NCBI RefSeq assembly: GCF_041296385.1
Contig: NC_091022.1
Coordinates: 25,873,967-25,937,966, forward strand
DNA from: Aphelocoma coerulescens
Taxonomy: Eukaryota > Chordata > Aves > Passeriformes > Corvidae
Direction of reading: 5' to 3'
DNA: 64,000 bases
In this document: one piece after another, positions 25,996-37,511 of the stretch
Layout: every line of letters begins with the position of its first letter
Numbering within the stretch: position 1 is the first letter of the stretch
Position numbers and translations under genes: made by a program
Notes under the pieces: model-generated
What the model saw: only the letters and a program-made list of their open reading frames with translations
Database searches by the model: none
What the model was told of the DNA's origin: nothing

Positions 25996-26021
<26 letters not shown>
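25996..26021 (+). repeat. Poly(A) homopolymer, 26 nt
   Basis: Uninterrupted run of 26 A after 'catcagtggctt'. No retroposed gene body is recognisable upstream. Confidence 0.97.
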
Positions 26022-26024
<3 letters not shown>

Positions 26025-28229
26025 TCCCTTTGCCTCTTGGTGTGATGGACCCAGCCCAGAGCTGGAGGCTGAGGTTTGCTCACTGTGATATTTAGCCAGG
26101 GGCCTCTCTGGGGCTTTGCTAATCAGACCAACCGAGCTGGATTGTGGTCTGATGCAGGGAAATACAGATGGCTATTAAGGATTGGACTGTGGCCAACTCA
26201 TTCACAAATGCTATCAGGCTATCAGACACCAGCCATTTCTGGGCAAATCCCAGAGGAGAGGGGTAAAAGGGAAAGTACTTCTTAAACAGCAGGGTTTTAG
26301 TACGAACTTCCACATCGAATCCTGCCACAAGTGCCAGACTGGGGAGCAGCCCCATACATTGTTCATGCAGAGCTCTGCATTGGTTCAATGGTTTGAATCA
26401 GGGTAGAAAGATCCAGAGCCAGAGCAAGACTGCTTTTAATTGCTGTGATGTGTCTACACCAGCAAAGAGTCCAGCCCTGGAGAGGAAGGTGCATGAGCAA
26501 GACCCAGACAACCATACCTAACGAGTTTGCTTTGCTTTGGAGCCCTGTCAGCACAGCACCTGGAGTGGCTGTCAGTGCTTTAAACGAGTATCACCATTTG
26601 TCAGGTTTTGTATTTCTCCTTCAGGACTTCATTCCAGTTCCTAACTCTTCACATCAGATACTCAGTGCAGTGCTCTGAGCCTTGCTCAGTCAGTAAGCAG
26701 CACCCACTGCCTCCTCTGGTCCCCTCTCTAAGTCCCCATTGAGTTTGCTCTGTACTGCATGTTCCAGGAAAAAATAAAACTGCAAGAACAATCCAAAAAG
26801 GAACCAAAGACAGGATTAGTGTCCCACTGCTATTTGTTAATGTATGTTTCTGTGGAAGAAGCCAAGTTTCTCTCTCTTGTCAAGCCTTTTTCTAGAAGGG
26901 AGGACATTAATACAAAGAGAAAAAGCTCAAACATCCTCTAGTATAGCTGTTTTAAAACAATCTAAGACAGCAAAATAATAATAATAAGCTTGCTGTAAAC
27001 AAATGAGTTTCTGAACATGGTATGGCATTGATCACAAAGTCTGCTCCCCCAGGAAGCACACAGAGCTCAAGTACATCTGGGAAAACTGTCTCCAGGCACT
27101 GTGCTGCTGTGCCAATAGCAACCCTTTGCTCCTGGCAGTGCCATTTAAAAGACCATGGGGACAAGAGAGGAGCAGTGAGGGAGAGCCCTTCACCCACTGC
27201 CAACCCTTCACCAGTTGCTGTACTTAGGAAGCAGAATGTTTCCCCACATTGGGAATAACCCCAAACAGGCCCTTAGCCCTCACTTCCCAACTTCCATCTA
27301 ACAATTAAGTGCCTGGAAGTCTCTCCTTCCCTGCAGCATGATACATCTCCTCTGCAACAGCCCTCCCCAGTCCTGTCCTCTGACAGGCACTGAAAGATTT
27401 CCCATCTCTCCAGGCCGAGTTAGGATCCTGAGTTAGGGCTGCACGTGCCTGAAATGCACCTTCTGTGCACAGCTTTAGGAACAGACTTTTGACTTTGGAG
27501 AAATCCTATTGTACCAGTGAGTCCAGCCCAGGTAAGTCAAAGTGCTTCAGCACAGTAAGTCCACATCAGAGACTTATAAAATACAGGTATTCCTGCAGTT
27601 CACAGCTATTTGTCACAAGTCAGAAGTCGCGTGACACCTCTATCTTAGTGCCAGCATCAGGACAGAAAAGTGTCATCACATTAAGGTGCCTGTGGGGCAG
27701 CCCAGGTACACAAGAGCAGGGGAACCAGACATGATGCAATATAGATGGGATCACAGGCTGGCAGACTGCCACAGATGAGGTAACAGGGAAGGATTCTGAG
27801 CAACTTTTCTATCACACAAAACACCAGCACTGCGAAGTTCCTTTGTTCCAGAAAGGATTTCCTGCCAAAGACTGAAGCATCAGACACAAGTGGGGTGCAA
27901 GGTACAGTGATGGGAATTAGCTGTACAAGCAGCACTGGTGTACACTGACCCAAGTCAACTGAGTAAGTGGTGTATTATTCCAGGCCTCATTTCCACAAAA
28001 AACCATCTGACAGCTGTTACCTCGCAAATCGCTCTGTAAAATCAGGTGCAAAATGAGCAGAGAGAGCTACGCTTCCCTTCCTTGCTGAATTGGAGCACCC
28101 AGAAAAGATGTTTACTGAGAATGATGTTTTCAGAGAGTAGGAAAGGTATGAAGACCCTTCAGTTTCTTCCACAAAGCAAGGCAGCCCTGCGGCAAACCAG
28201 ACCTGAAGTGATGTATAGCTTAATTACAA
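26022..28229. other. Unique non-coding DNA, nothing recognisable
   Basis: No gene or transposon seen. A short (AAT)n repeat of about 14 nt lies at 26974-26987. A donor-like AG|GTAAGT at about 27531 has no supporting exon around it. Confidence 0.55.
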
Positions 28230-28334
28230 TCACAGACTCATAGAATGGTTTGGGTTGGAAGGGGCTTTAAAGATCGTCTTGTTCCAAACCCCCTCCATGG
28301 TCAGGGGCACCTCCCACTACCAGGTTGCTCATTT
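28230..28334 (-). mobile_element. CR1 LINE 3'-end fragment
   Basis: The plus strand reads as the reverse complement of the avian CR1 3' end: 'tagaatggtttgggttggaa', 'ggggctttaaagatcgtc', 'ttccaaaccccctccatgg', then 'cacctcccactaccaggttg'. This is the CR1 form common in songbirds and related birds. Only the last 100 bp or so of the element is present, as is usual for 5'-truncated CR1 copies, and there is no coding part. The element is inactive. Confidence 0.93.
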
Positions 28335-31300
28335 GTGAGGTCTTCAAAAATCCGTAGCTGGAAAGGTGCTAAAAATGCAAAGTGTGTTCTTTAAAAACAA
28401 TAATAAAAAAAATATATATTTCTAGACTTCAGAAAAGCACTATGAATCCAAAGAAAAGTAAAGAAAATGCCAAATCCTCTATTTGAAGGAATGAGGCATA
28501 AAACACTCCAGAACATAATCACTAAACAAGACAATATTTCCAAACCAGCCTTTAGAAATTGCACAGAGCAAAGGCACATACATCTAGATTCTCACAAGAA
28601 AAGAGCAGCTCACCCACTCATTGTTTTGGTATTCTAAGAGGATCAAAAAGGCCATTTTAATTCTCCAAATCCCTCACAAAAATCTCTCTCAAACACATTT
28701 CAAGCGGGTTGGATGGAAGAGAAAGAAAATTGTGATCAGACACATCATGATTCAGGGAGATCTGAGTGCAGCAACTTGCGAGTGTTTCCACAGAATGCAA
28801 AGCAGTAATTAAATGCTTCCTATGGAAAAGAAAGGTTGTCCCTTGGACACTTCTGTCAATCTGCATTTAACAGACACAGCAGCCCTCTCAGTTCAAGCAC
28901 ACGAGCACTCTGGCTCTTTGCTGGAGTGACCTTAGCTGTCAGCCCAGCCTGTCCTGTTCAATATCTGTAGCTCTGCCTGGTACATTTTGTGAGCGTTTGT
29001 GGGGATAAGAAGATGCAAAAAGGAAAAGCACAATGAACAGGTAAAGCACTGGCCTCAATTAAAAAATTAAACAGGTGTCCTGAGATTGTCAGCCTGAAGA
29101 TGGAGCATCTACATTTAATTAAAGGGATAAGTTTAGGAGAAAATGCCACTCCAGCTACTGTCAGAATGCATGATTAATTTGTGATAAAATACCCAGCACT
29201 GTCTAACAGAAGCAGACGGCTGGGGGACACATATTTACACAATCACTTGTTATTTCTTCAAGATATTACCAATGACCCTGAGCTCAGTGTCAGTGCATTA
29301 AAGCAAAATTCTCACATCTGGTCTTTAGAAGTTTCAGACTTGCTGGAGGCTTTTCCCAAGTAACCCCATGCAACAGCACTCTAAAGCCTGGGAAGGAGAA
29401 ATCAAACCACTGGTGGAGGCTGCTGCCTCTCCACCAGCAGTGGGGGTCATCCCTTTTAGTCTCAGTTCATCAGTCCATCTCCTGCAGTGACATCAGGGCA
29501 CGGCTCTTCCTTAAGCTCATCAGCAATGCCAGTCCTTTCCAAGTGATTCCTTAACAACCAGTTTCCCTGCCACAACAGCGGGTGCTGCGCCCGCTGCTAA
29601 TCAACTCCTGTTTCAATTAGTGGGTAGGGTAGGGGTTTTTTCCACATGATTGATATACTGTGCTATTGAGCTGCTAAAGAGCACAATTATTTCTCCTCAG
29701 TCGCAGAGACTGTTTTGCAAACCATCTGGGTCAGATAACATGCACAACAGTACCCTGAAGTTTAACTTTTCTGGCCCATCTGATCACGTTTGAAATAACA
29801 ACTTCAAGGTCTTCACTGGCTTTCAGCTAAGCAGGAGAGCTGGGTTTGTTTCCAGCCCCTGAGACTGGAGAGGAGGCTTCCAGGATCTCTCTACATCTTC
29901 CCCCAGGGAGGGAACATTGTCTTTTCCTGGCTTGGGCTGCCTGAGTCCCTACCTGTGGATTCAGTTGAGCTTTGCTTCCCATGGATTAGCTGGAAATATT
30001 TTAAGCATTAAACTAACAAGGCTCTGAGGACACATCTGTGGAACTTCTACTGAGTTGCTTCCCTGGACTGACACTCTGACACACCATAATAGATACAAAC
30101 ATCTCCACTCAGAGCTCTCACCATCTCACACCATAGGTACCTTCAGAAAGCTGGTAACCATCTCTCTTCTTACCAGCAAGTGAACACATGGGGCCCACAC
30201 CAAATGTGCCAAACCCTTCCAGGAAAGAGGTTATCACTTCCCAAAGCACACCACAGTGCAACTGGCACTGAACAGGACATTATTTGATGCATCTGACTTT
30301 TAGGTCTTAATTCTATTCCTGAGAAAGATGAGAAAAAAAGGCAGGAATCACTACCTTAAAATTCATCTCCACTTGATGCCAACAGTCTCTTTCTATCCCT
30401 ATCCATGGCTATGCTCCTAGAATGAGGCTTCTCTTTGGAGACACGGTAGAGATTGTTAAGACTTCACTGAGATAACTTTGTCTGTTCTGTAACATAGTCA
30501 CTTAATCAGCCACACGCTAAAAGCAGGCAGTCATGCCAAAGGTGTACTGTCACCATAAATACAAGATGTATCACTGCTTGTACTGCCACCTAGCAAAGCT
30601 CTTGACTTTCCTGGCTCTTAGCTGTTGATAGTGGAATTTTTTATAACAAGCTCACGCAAAGTAAATAGCCTTTTTATTTAAAGTAGCCAACAGCTACCCG
30701 TTAACTTCCACCAGCAAGGACCTAAGTTAATGATAACCTGGAATACTACTGCTTCTGCTGTCACAGAAAAATGGACAGTGCTGTGAAAAAACATTCTGTA
30801 AGTCTACAGCTGGGTATAGGCATAGTTATTTATGATTTGTAGAGCCAAATGGTTGAACTACCCTTCATTGCCCCTGAAGCATTGAACCAGGTCTGAGGAC
30901 ACAAGACTTGGACAGCAAACAGCCTGCCCCTCAAAACTGCTGCCTCCAGACCCCAGCTGCAGCATGAATTGCCTTCTTAGGCCTTCATTCCCAGAAGGAT
31001 CAGCTGTCAGAGGGACATCACAAACCACCTATATCATATTTCACATCCCCACTTGGATGCTTGATTCAATTACTGGTTACTGTGCTTGATACTAAAACCA
31101 TCTGAAGGACAACACTTTGGTTTCCAAGACGTTTTCCACCTCACACAACGTAATTTCCACAGTCTCCTGTCACAGCCACAATTAATAGCACTGGGGAGCC
31201 ATGCTCACGGAATTCACTTTCCTGTGCCCATGGCTCTGTGACCACACCTTCTCTGCACCCTCTAACAGGAAGGATGGGACACAACATATCTCACAGATTC

Positions 31301-31429
31301 AGAACTGAGGGCCTCATCCAGATGATAAAGGGAAAAAGAAACGAAAATGCAGCAGAAATAACTTATTCAAGAGGACATCCCATAATCCCTTGGAGACAGT
31401 TGGTATATTTTATATGTTAGCATCACATA
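28335..31429. other. Non-coding DNA; candidate element 29560-29720
   Basis: No gene seen. The part 29560-29720 contains a perfect 6-bp-arm hairpin, agcggg at 29577-29582 with cccgct at 29590-29595, followed by AT-rich TAAT/ATTA-bearing sequence. It may be a regulatory element. A second AT-rich patch at 30620-30780 is similar in texture. The rest is unremarkable. Confidence 0.35.
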
Positions 31430-31850
31430 AGGACGAAATGGACTAACTATTTGACTCTTTGTCCCCTTTTCTAGCTGCTAGACTAACTCATTGCTTCCTT
31501 TTTCTCCCAAAGAAAGATGGATTTTCGCAGGCTTTCTGCAGTTCTAGCATTTTCAGTAATTAAACTTATCTCTGAGGCAATCACATTTAGGATTACTAGG
31601 TTTGCTATCTCCAGGCTAATAGGGTCAAAATGCTTAGCTGCCCTCCTGCCTGCCAGTTTATAGCCTTTTGCTAATGGATCATTTCCTTCCGTGGGGATAA
31701 CGCTCTGGCTATTAGGTGTTCTCCTGTTGCACAGCAATTTTAGGTGATCAGGCAGTAATAATAAGTGTTCTTGTTCGAATGGGAGACTTTACTGCCAGGT
31801 TAAAGAGTTACAAAGCAATAAGAATAACTTTTTGCTGCCAAAACAACTTC
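31430..31850. other. Candidate conserved non-coding element
   Basis: Dense mix of TAAT/ATTA cores, GATTAC-like and CAGGC segments with few simple repeats. A minus-strand open frame of 84 codons (31737-31483) runs through it and has a protein-like composition (segment SLEIANLVILNVIASE). No splice donor or acceptor flanks it convincingly and it matches no protein I know. An enhancer-type element is the more likely reading. Confidence 0.25.
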
Positions 31851-34800
31851 AGTCAAGGAAGACAAGGGACGCTTCTGGTTCTCAAGTTTCCATCTTGCTT
31901 ATGCTCAGTGTTTTGCCACATTGTACTCCCAGACTGTGATACTGCTCAGCTGATTATACTGCAATGTTCACATGTTGGAAGAATCCGAGTCCAACAGGTT
32001 TCTGTCTATTTTAACTGCTCCCCTGAGAAGCTCTGTACCTGCAGCACCTTGCTTCTTGTTTTCATTCAGCATTATTCCCTTACCTCATGTCTCAGCCTCC
32101 CTTGCCCACAGAACCCAGTGCAGCAGTCAAAGCTCTGAGCAAATGGGCATCCCTCTGTCTTGAAAAGTGGGGGGAGTAAGAAAAAGAAAATGCTGAGTGC
32201 AAACTATTCCTTTCTCCAAAATGGAGTGTCTGTGCAAAATGGCAACACTCCAGCCAACTTCAGAGCCACAAATCACTGTTTCCTTCCACTCTTTTCCCTC
32301 CAAAGTGAGCTTCTGCCTCTGTGGACAACAAGAACTGCAGTCATATCTAACGCATCCTAGTCTCAATACAAAATGGAACGGCAGTGGCTTACCCTCAAAA
32401 TGTGTTTTTCTGGTAGGACCATTTAATATCACTCATGAGATCCTTCCAAATGAATGACTTAAACAGAGAGGGTTTGGGATTTTTTTTTCCTAAGTTACTT
32501 CAAGGCAATTACATTGCACAGAAAGTAATAATCACTTGTCAGGCTCTCCACTTTGCACACAGAGCCTTATTTCCATAGAGGTGAACATTTAATAGTTCAC
32601 TTGAATGCTCTTATTTTAAAGAATTTGGTGTAATCAGTGTGAACCTCACATTTTTTGTCTCTTTTTTTTTTTTTTTAAGAAATTAAGACAACCAATCTGG
32701 CATGGTTTCCATTCTCAAGAGCTCAAGAAAAGATGAATTAAAGTTAATTGGGGGTAAAATGAAGCACGTTAAAATGTGTCTCTTGAGTTCACAAAACTAG
32801 AATATGCACGGAGAAGACCTATTGAATTATCTGTGGTAGTGAGATTTGTTTTGAGGAAACCCTTAATACTCAATCCACTTGTTCCTCTCACAGTCTCTGC
32901 CTGTGATCCCACCAGAGCTCCTAGGCTGGGCCCTGTGGCCAGATCAGTCTCACATCTGGAGACAGTCAGTGAAATTCAAACATGGACTCAGGAAAGACAG
33001 TGCTGCTGGCTCTCTTCAGCAGCACCACTTCACAGCCCATTCCTCTGATCCGATTGCAGGTGAAAAGGGAGAGAAGAAAGAATAGGATTTTAGAGAAAAC
33101 TCAAGACCAAAGCCTTAATCAGTTACTTCCAGGAAGAATCTAACTCCAGAGAATAACTGCTGAGCAATTCTAATTTATCTTTGCTAATGTCTACCAAATC
33201 TTAACTTGTTTGCCACTAATCCTAAGCAGTTTGGTTAAAAGCAAACTTGTACATTGTCCCTGGAGATAGCTGCCTTTCAGTGTTGGGTGGAACAACTGCT
33301 CCTTAGATAGCTGCACCCCAGCATCACAAATCCAGATTTAACTCTCACTGGCACAAACCTACCTCTGGGTGTGGGGGTTCTGGAGCTCTGCACAGGCCCC
33401 CAGCCCCAGCTGAACAGGGCAAGGCCAGAAGCTGCCCTGGGCTCATGGGTTAGCTCAAGCTAAGTGGGAGCTTGACAAATTATTATTTTTCATGCCACCT
33501 AATGGCACTGTAGTACAAATGAAACACGCCTCAGACTGGCCCAGGCGTGCCTCTGACTGCAGAATAGGTTTATCACACTGTGTGCAATGTACAATTTGCT
33601 CTGGGATCTCTCTGACTGAAAGACAAGTCATTAACGTCCTCTAAACATCCTCAAGGAGTGGTAAGACAAAGAACAATCATGCACAGACTCTGTTTTGAAT
33701 AGGAGCTTCATTTCAGCATCTTGTTTCCTATCTTTGATCAGCTTTCAGCAGGTGAGCTGATTTGCTTTCTCGGGGAGATCTGGCTGCACTGGCCAGCAAC
33801 CTAAGCTGTGTTTATTTTCTGTGGGGGTGGCTAATGAGAACAGCACAGCAGGTGCCTGGGAAGGGGGGGCTGCTCTCCTGTCCAAGCTGGGCTCGCTCTG
33901 CCTCCTGCACAAGGCTGCTCCGCACCTTCCTCGCTGAACTCCCACTCACACTGTGGAGGCACCAGGTGCAGGGATGTCTGGAATGTGAAATCGGGTCTGA
34001 AGCAGAGCGGGAAGGAGGGAGGGAGAGCAGAAGGAAGATCTGTGCCCAGCCTTTTTCACACCTTTTGATTCAGCCAGAGCTACAGGCATCGCCCGGCTCT
34101 TCGCAGCTGCCTCCCGCAGAAGCCCAGGCCATGCCCTAAATGTCAAGGCTGAATTTCCATAGTTATGAAGAGTCTGGATGTCAAGTGGCCCCTCCAGGCC
34201 TCACATTCATCTAAGGTTGGCAAGACCAGCACAGAGAGTGCTCACAGTTCAATTACAGGCATGACTAAAGAGCAGACAGTGGCAAGCAGACCATACAGCA
34301 AGAAGCCCTTTCTCTTCAAAACACTTTTCAGCTTGGGCAAGTCTGTACCAGGACATCTTATCAGATTATATTATGAATAGATAAGGATTGGCATTGCTAA
34401 AATTTTAAATATGGTGGTCTCCATCTATGAGGATGCAAAGCCATTGTCCTCTATCATTGCCAGTAGTTTCTCAGGGCAAATTCTTCAGTACACAGAATCT
34501 TGTGCAGCTCTAAACTGCAAGCCTACCTGTGATAGTGAATCATGCTTTGGTTCAAGGAAATCAGCTTGCAAAAACATACTAATACTGCCCCAAGCTCATG
34601 AAGTATTTATGGCAGGCCTTAGTGTATTTTTTCCCCTCAAAAAATACTAAATATTCTTTTTTTCCTGCTTCCTTTATGCTGTTTCCTTTGATGAGTGAGA
34701 AATAAAAAAGCAGTTGAAAACAGAATGTAAGTTCAGAGCCCCAGATCTGAAAGGGACAAAGACTCCATCTGTCACAGAGAAATCCAAAAATCCAAGTACC

Positions 34801-36695
34801 AGCATGGAGCCCACCTGCCAAAAAGGTTTTATGTTTATGTTAAGTGTGGCTTTAAGGAACAGAAATGTTCTGGCAGATAAAGGCAGCCACGAGAATGACT
34901 AACTGAGATGCACAGACAATAATTCCCTCCTTTGATTTCCTCTACTGTCACTGCTATCAGTTAGACATCTGAATGAAAAATCAGCTTAGAAACTTTGATC
35001 CCTTTAAAAACAGAAAAACAAACTCTGTAATCCGGAAATCCTTAGAGGAATACAGAACTTTAGCACTGCCCTATGCAGCACATTTGCTGCAACTGTGGGG
35101 AGAAGGGGTCTGGCCTCCACATCTGCCTCAGCAGGATTGTGCCTTGGACCAAGCAGCCCAGGGTCCAGCATGGGCAGGCAAGGAAACACAGATGTCTCTG
35201 CTTCCTTCTGGGCCCAGTGTGAGCCAGAGAGAGGAGATTGTTCTTCACCCACCCTCATGACTTGCTTGCCACTTTGCATATTTTAAAAAAGCAGAATTCA
35301 GGAGTGATATTGCTCAGGCAGAAATGGAGATGATTGAGTGGCCAGCTGTACCAAACAAGATACTAAATAGTTCAGATTCCTCTGTACAGGCTTGTTTTTC
35401 TCCATGCTCTGTTTTGCTCCTAGCACACACAGACTCTGAAACATCCATCTGCTTCCCCAGAGCTCAGCCCTTTGCCTTCACCTCAAACACAGGAGATAAC
35501 ACTGCACCTTTACCTTCATGTTGAATTAGAATAAAATGATTTTTTTTTTCCTTTGGCCAAAGGCCAGGACCCGAGGGCTGGAAAATGAAAACACAATGGG
35601 CAGTGCTGAAGAGCAGAAAGGGTAGAGACTGCAAAGGGGCAGCTCAGTAGGAGCATAATCAGGTGTCCTGAGATGGTTCTTCAAAGGACTGAAAGACCTC
35701 AGCACTAACCCTTCGTGGGTATGGGCACCACAGCCCCAGCACTAACGCTTGGCACTGGATGCAATAAACTCCAAATTGAAGAAATACTGCCTACTTCATC
35801 ACAAAGGATCCAAATCTGCTACAAATCCAGAGTGCAACCTGCTCACTTGATCACACAGGCACACCAATGCTGCTGGAGACTGTCCAAGTTATCCCCTTGT
35901 CACTTGGCTCTGTGCTGGATGCTGCCCTTCCCCAGCCAGGAGCTGAGCTGGGTGAGCTGACCCTCTCCAGGTGGGATGAGGCAGCTGCACAGCCAAAGAG
36001 GAGCAAGCCAAGCTCCTTTCTGAGGCACAGGGGGAAGGAGGAAGGGACATAGGTCCCATTCCCAGCTACCTCCTCCACGCTGGTGCAAAATCTCTTCTTT
36101 TCACAGAGCCAGCCCTGACTCGCTCTGGGCACCCTCAGCATCTGTGTCACCTTTGCATGTTCCCCTTCCCAGGGACCTCCTGGGCTCTTCATCCACCAGG
36201 TCTATCAACCCATCTTTGCAGAACACACCAAATACCTGACCTTTCCAAGAAGCCTCTCACATCCACGGCCACTACAGGCAACATTTTCCACCTGGAGTCT
36301 CCCTGCATCCTACACACAGAGGGAGGCAAAAGCAGCTGGTTTTAGACCCTTACACTGGAAGCAAACCTTGAACTTTTTTTCCTTTCCTAGCACAGCTGTC
36401 CCTACTGATGGCTTTTTTCCCAAAAGATCCTAAAGAAATGCTGTTGTATCCCCACACCCAGGCCTCAGTGAGCAGCACAGCTGCTACAAACCAGCCCAGC
36501 TCTCTACTACACATTCAGTGCCTTTCCCCCCTCATCAGGACAGCTTTGAGCTGGAACGTGCAGCCCAGAGGATGCCCTTCAGTGGGGTCACTGGGAACAG
36601 CCCCCTCCTCCAGTTCCCCTGCCCTGCAGAGGGGCAGTGGCCCCAGCATGCCACAGATGGAGAGCAGATCTGAAAAACAACAGGCTTGAACACCC
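31851..36695. other. Non-coding DNA with AT-rich and CpG-bearing patches
   Basis: AT-rich blocks at 32460-32780 (with a T-run of 15 at 32662-32676) and 33470-33640 look like regulatory sequence. The second contains a perfect 7-bp inverted repeat, cacgcct at 33525-33531 with aggcgtg at 33543-33549. The stretch 33840-34140 has about nine CpGs in 300 bp and a purine-rich run, a mild local CpG enrichment without promoter motifs. From 34140 to 36695 nothing is recognisable. Confidence 0.35.
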
Positions 36696-37100
36696 CTGCA
36701 CCCTGGCCATTAACTATAATTGTATTCTACATCAATCACGCGAGTTTTCCCCTTAAAGGTTATTAAGTATAATTTCTACTATGCAAATAGTTCCAGCTTC
36801 ATTAATGGATTTCTGGTTTCTAGTAGAAGTTATTCTTTGATGAATGTCTCCAGATGTCAGTATCTGAAAAATGTATTGGGGGGAAGAAAATTCTCTCTGA
36901 TGCAATGGAAAAAAGGTCCATTGGAGAGAGGGGGTGGGGGAAGATAGAAATATAATTAAAACAATTAAAATTCCTATCTCATGACCATTTACAGATGCTC
37001 CAAAGTGGCTCTAAATTAAAGGGAAATGTCACAGAACATGGACATTTCTGCCAAAAAGTAGCATTAAAAATGACAAATTCCAAACAGCCTGAAGATTCTC
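36696..37100. other. Candidate conserved non-coding element with octamer
   Basis: AT-rich block with an exact POU octamer ATGCAAAT at 36781-36788 and several TAAT/ATTA cores (cattaatgg, aattaaaacaattaaaa). There is no reading frame of note. Enhancer function is inferred from texture and motifs only. Confidence 0.3.
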
Positions 37101-37495
37101 GTTAAATCCAAGGCTTTAACAGCTCAACCAAGGCAAGCAGAGTGGGTAGACCAAAAGAAACAAAAAAAATTCACGTCCAACAGTCAGCTGCAGAAATGAA
37201 GGAGAGGTGACCAGGGAAAAGCTATCCAGCAGAACAACAAGCCAACATGAGACCTATGGATTTTCAGATTTATTCCCACCAGATCAAGTAGTTTTCCACC
37301 ATCTCATCTTTAATGGATTCAGAACGTCTGTTACTATGACCCTGCTTGCTGCCTTTTCCTAACCACAGATTTATTTTTTTATAAGTGTTTAAAAGCTCTG
37401 GTGATGAAAGGCTTCATCTGATATCAAGATTTGCTGGATGAAGGCTGCCATGTACACATATACCCCAAGTCCCAAGCCAAGGCAGAGAGAAGGCT

Positions 37496-37511
37496 GGGGG
37501 GGGGGGGGGGG
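37496..37511 (+). repeat. Poly(G) run, 16 nt
   Basis: Sixteen consecutive G, long enough to form a G-quadruplex alone or between strands. It is the longest G tract in the window and a likely spot for sequencing error. Confidence 0.92.
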
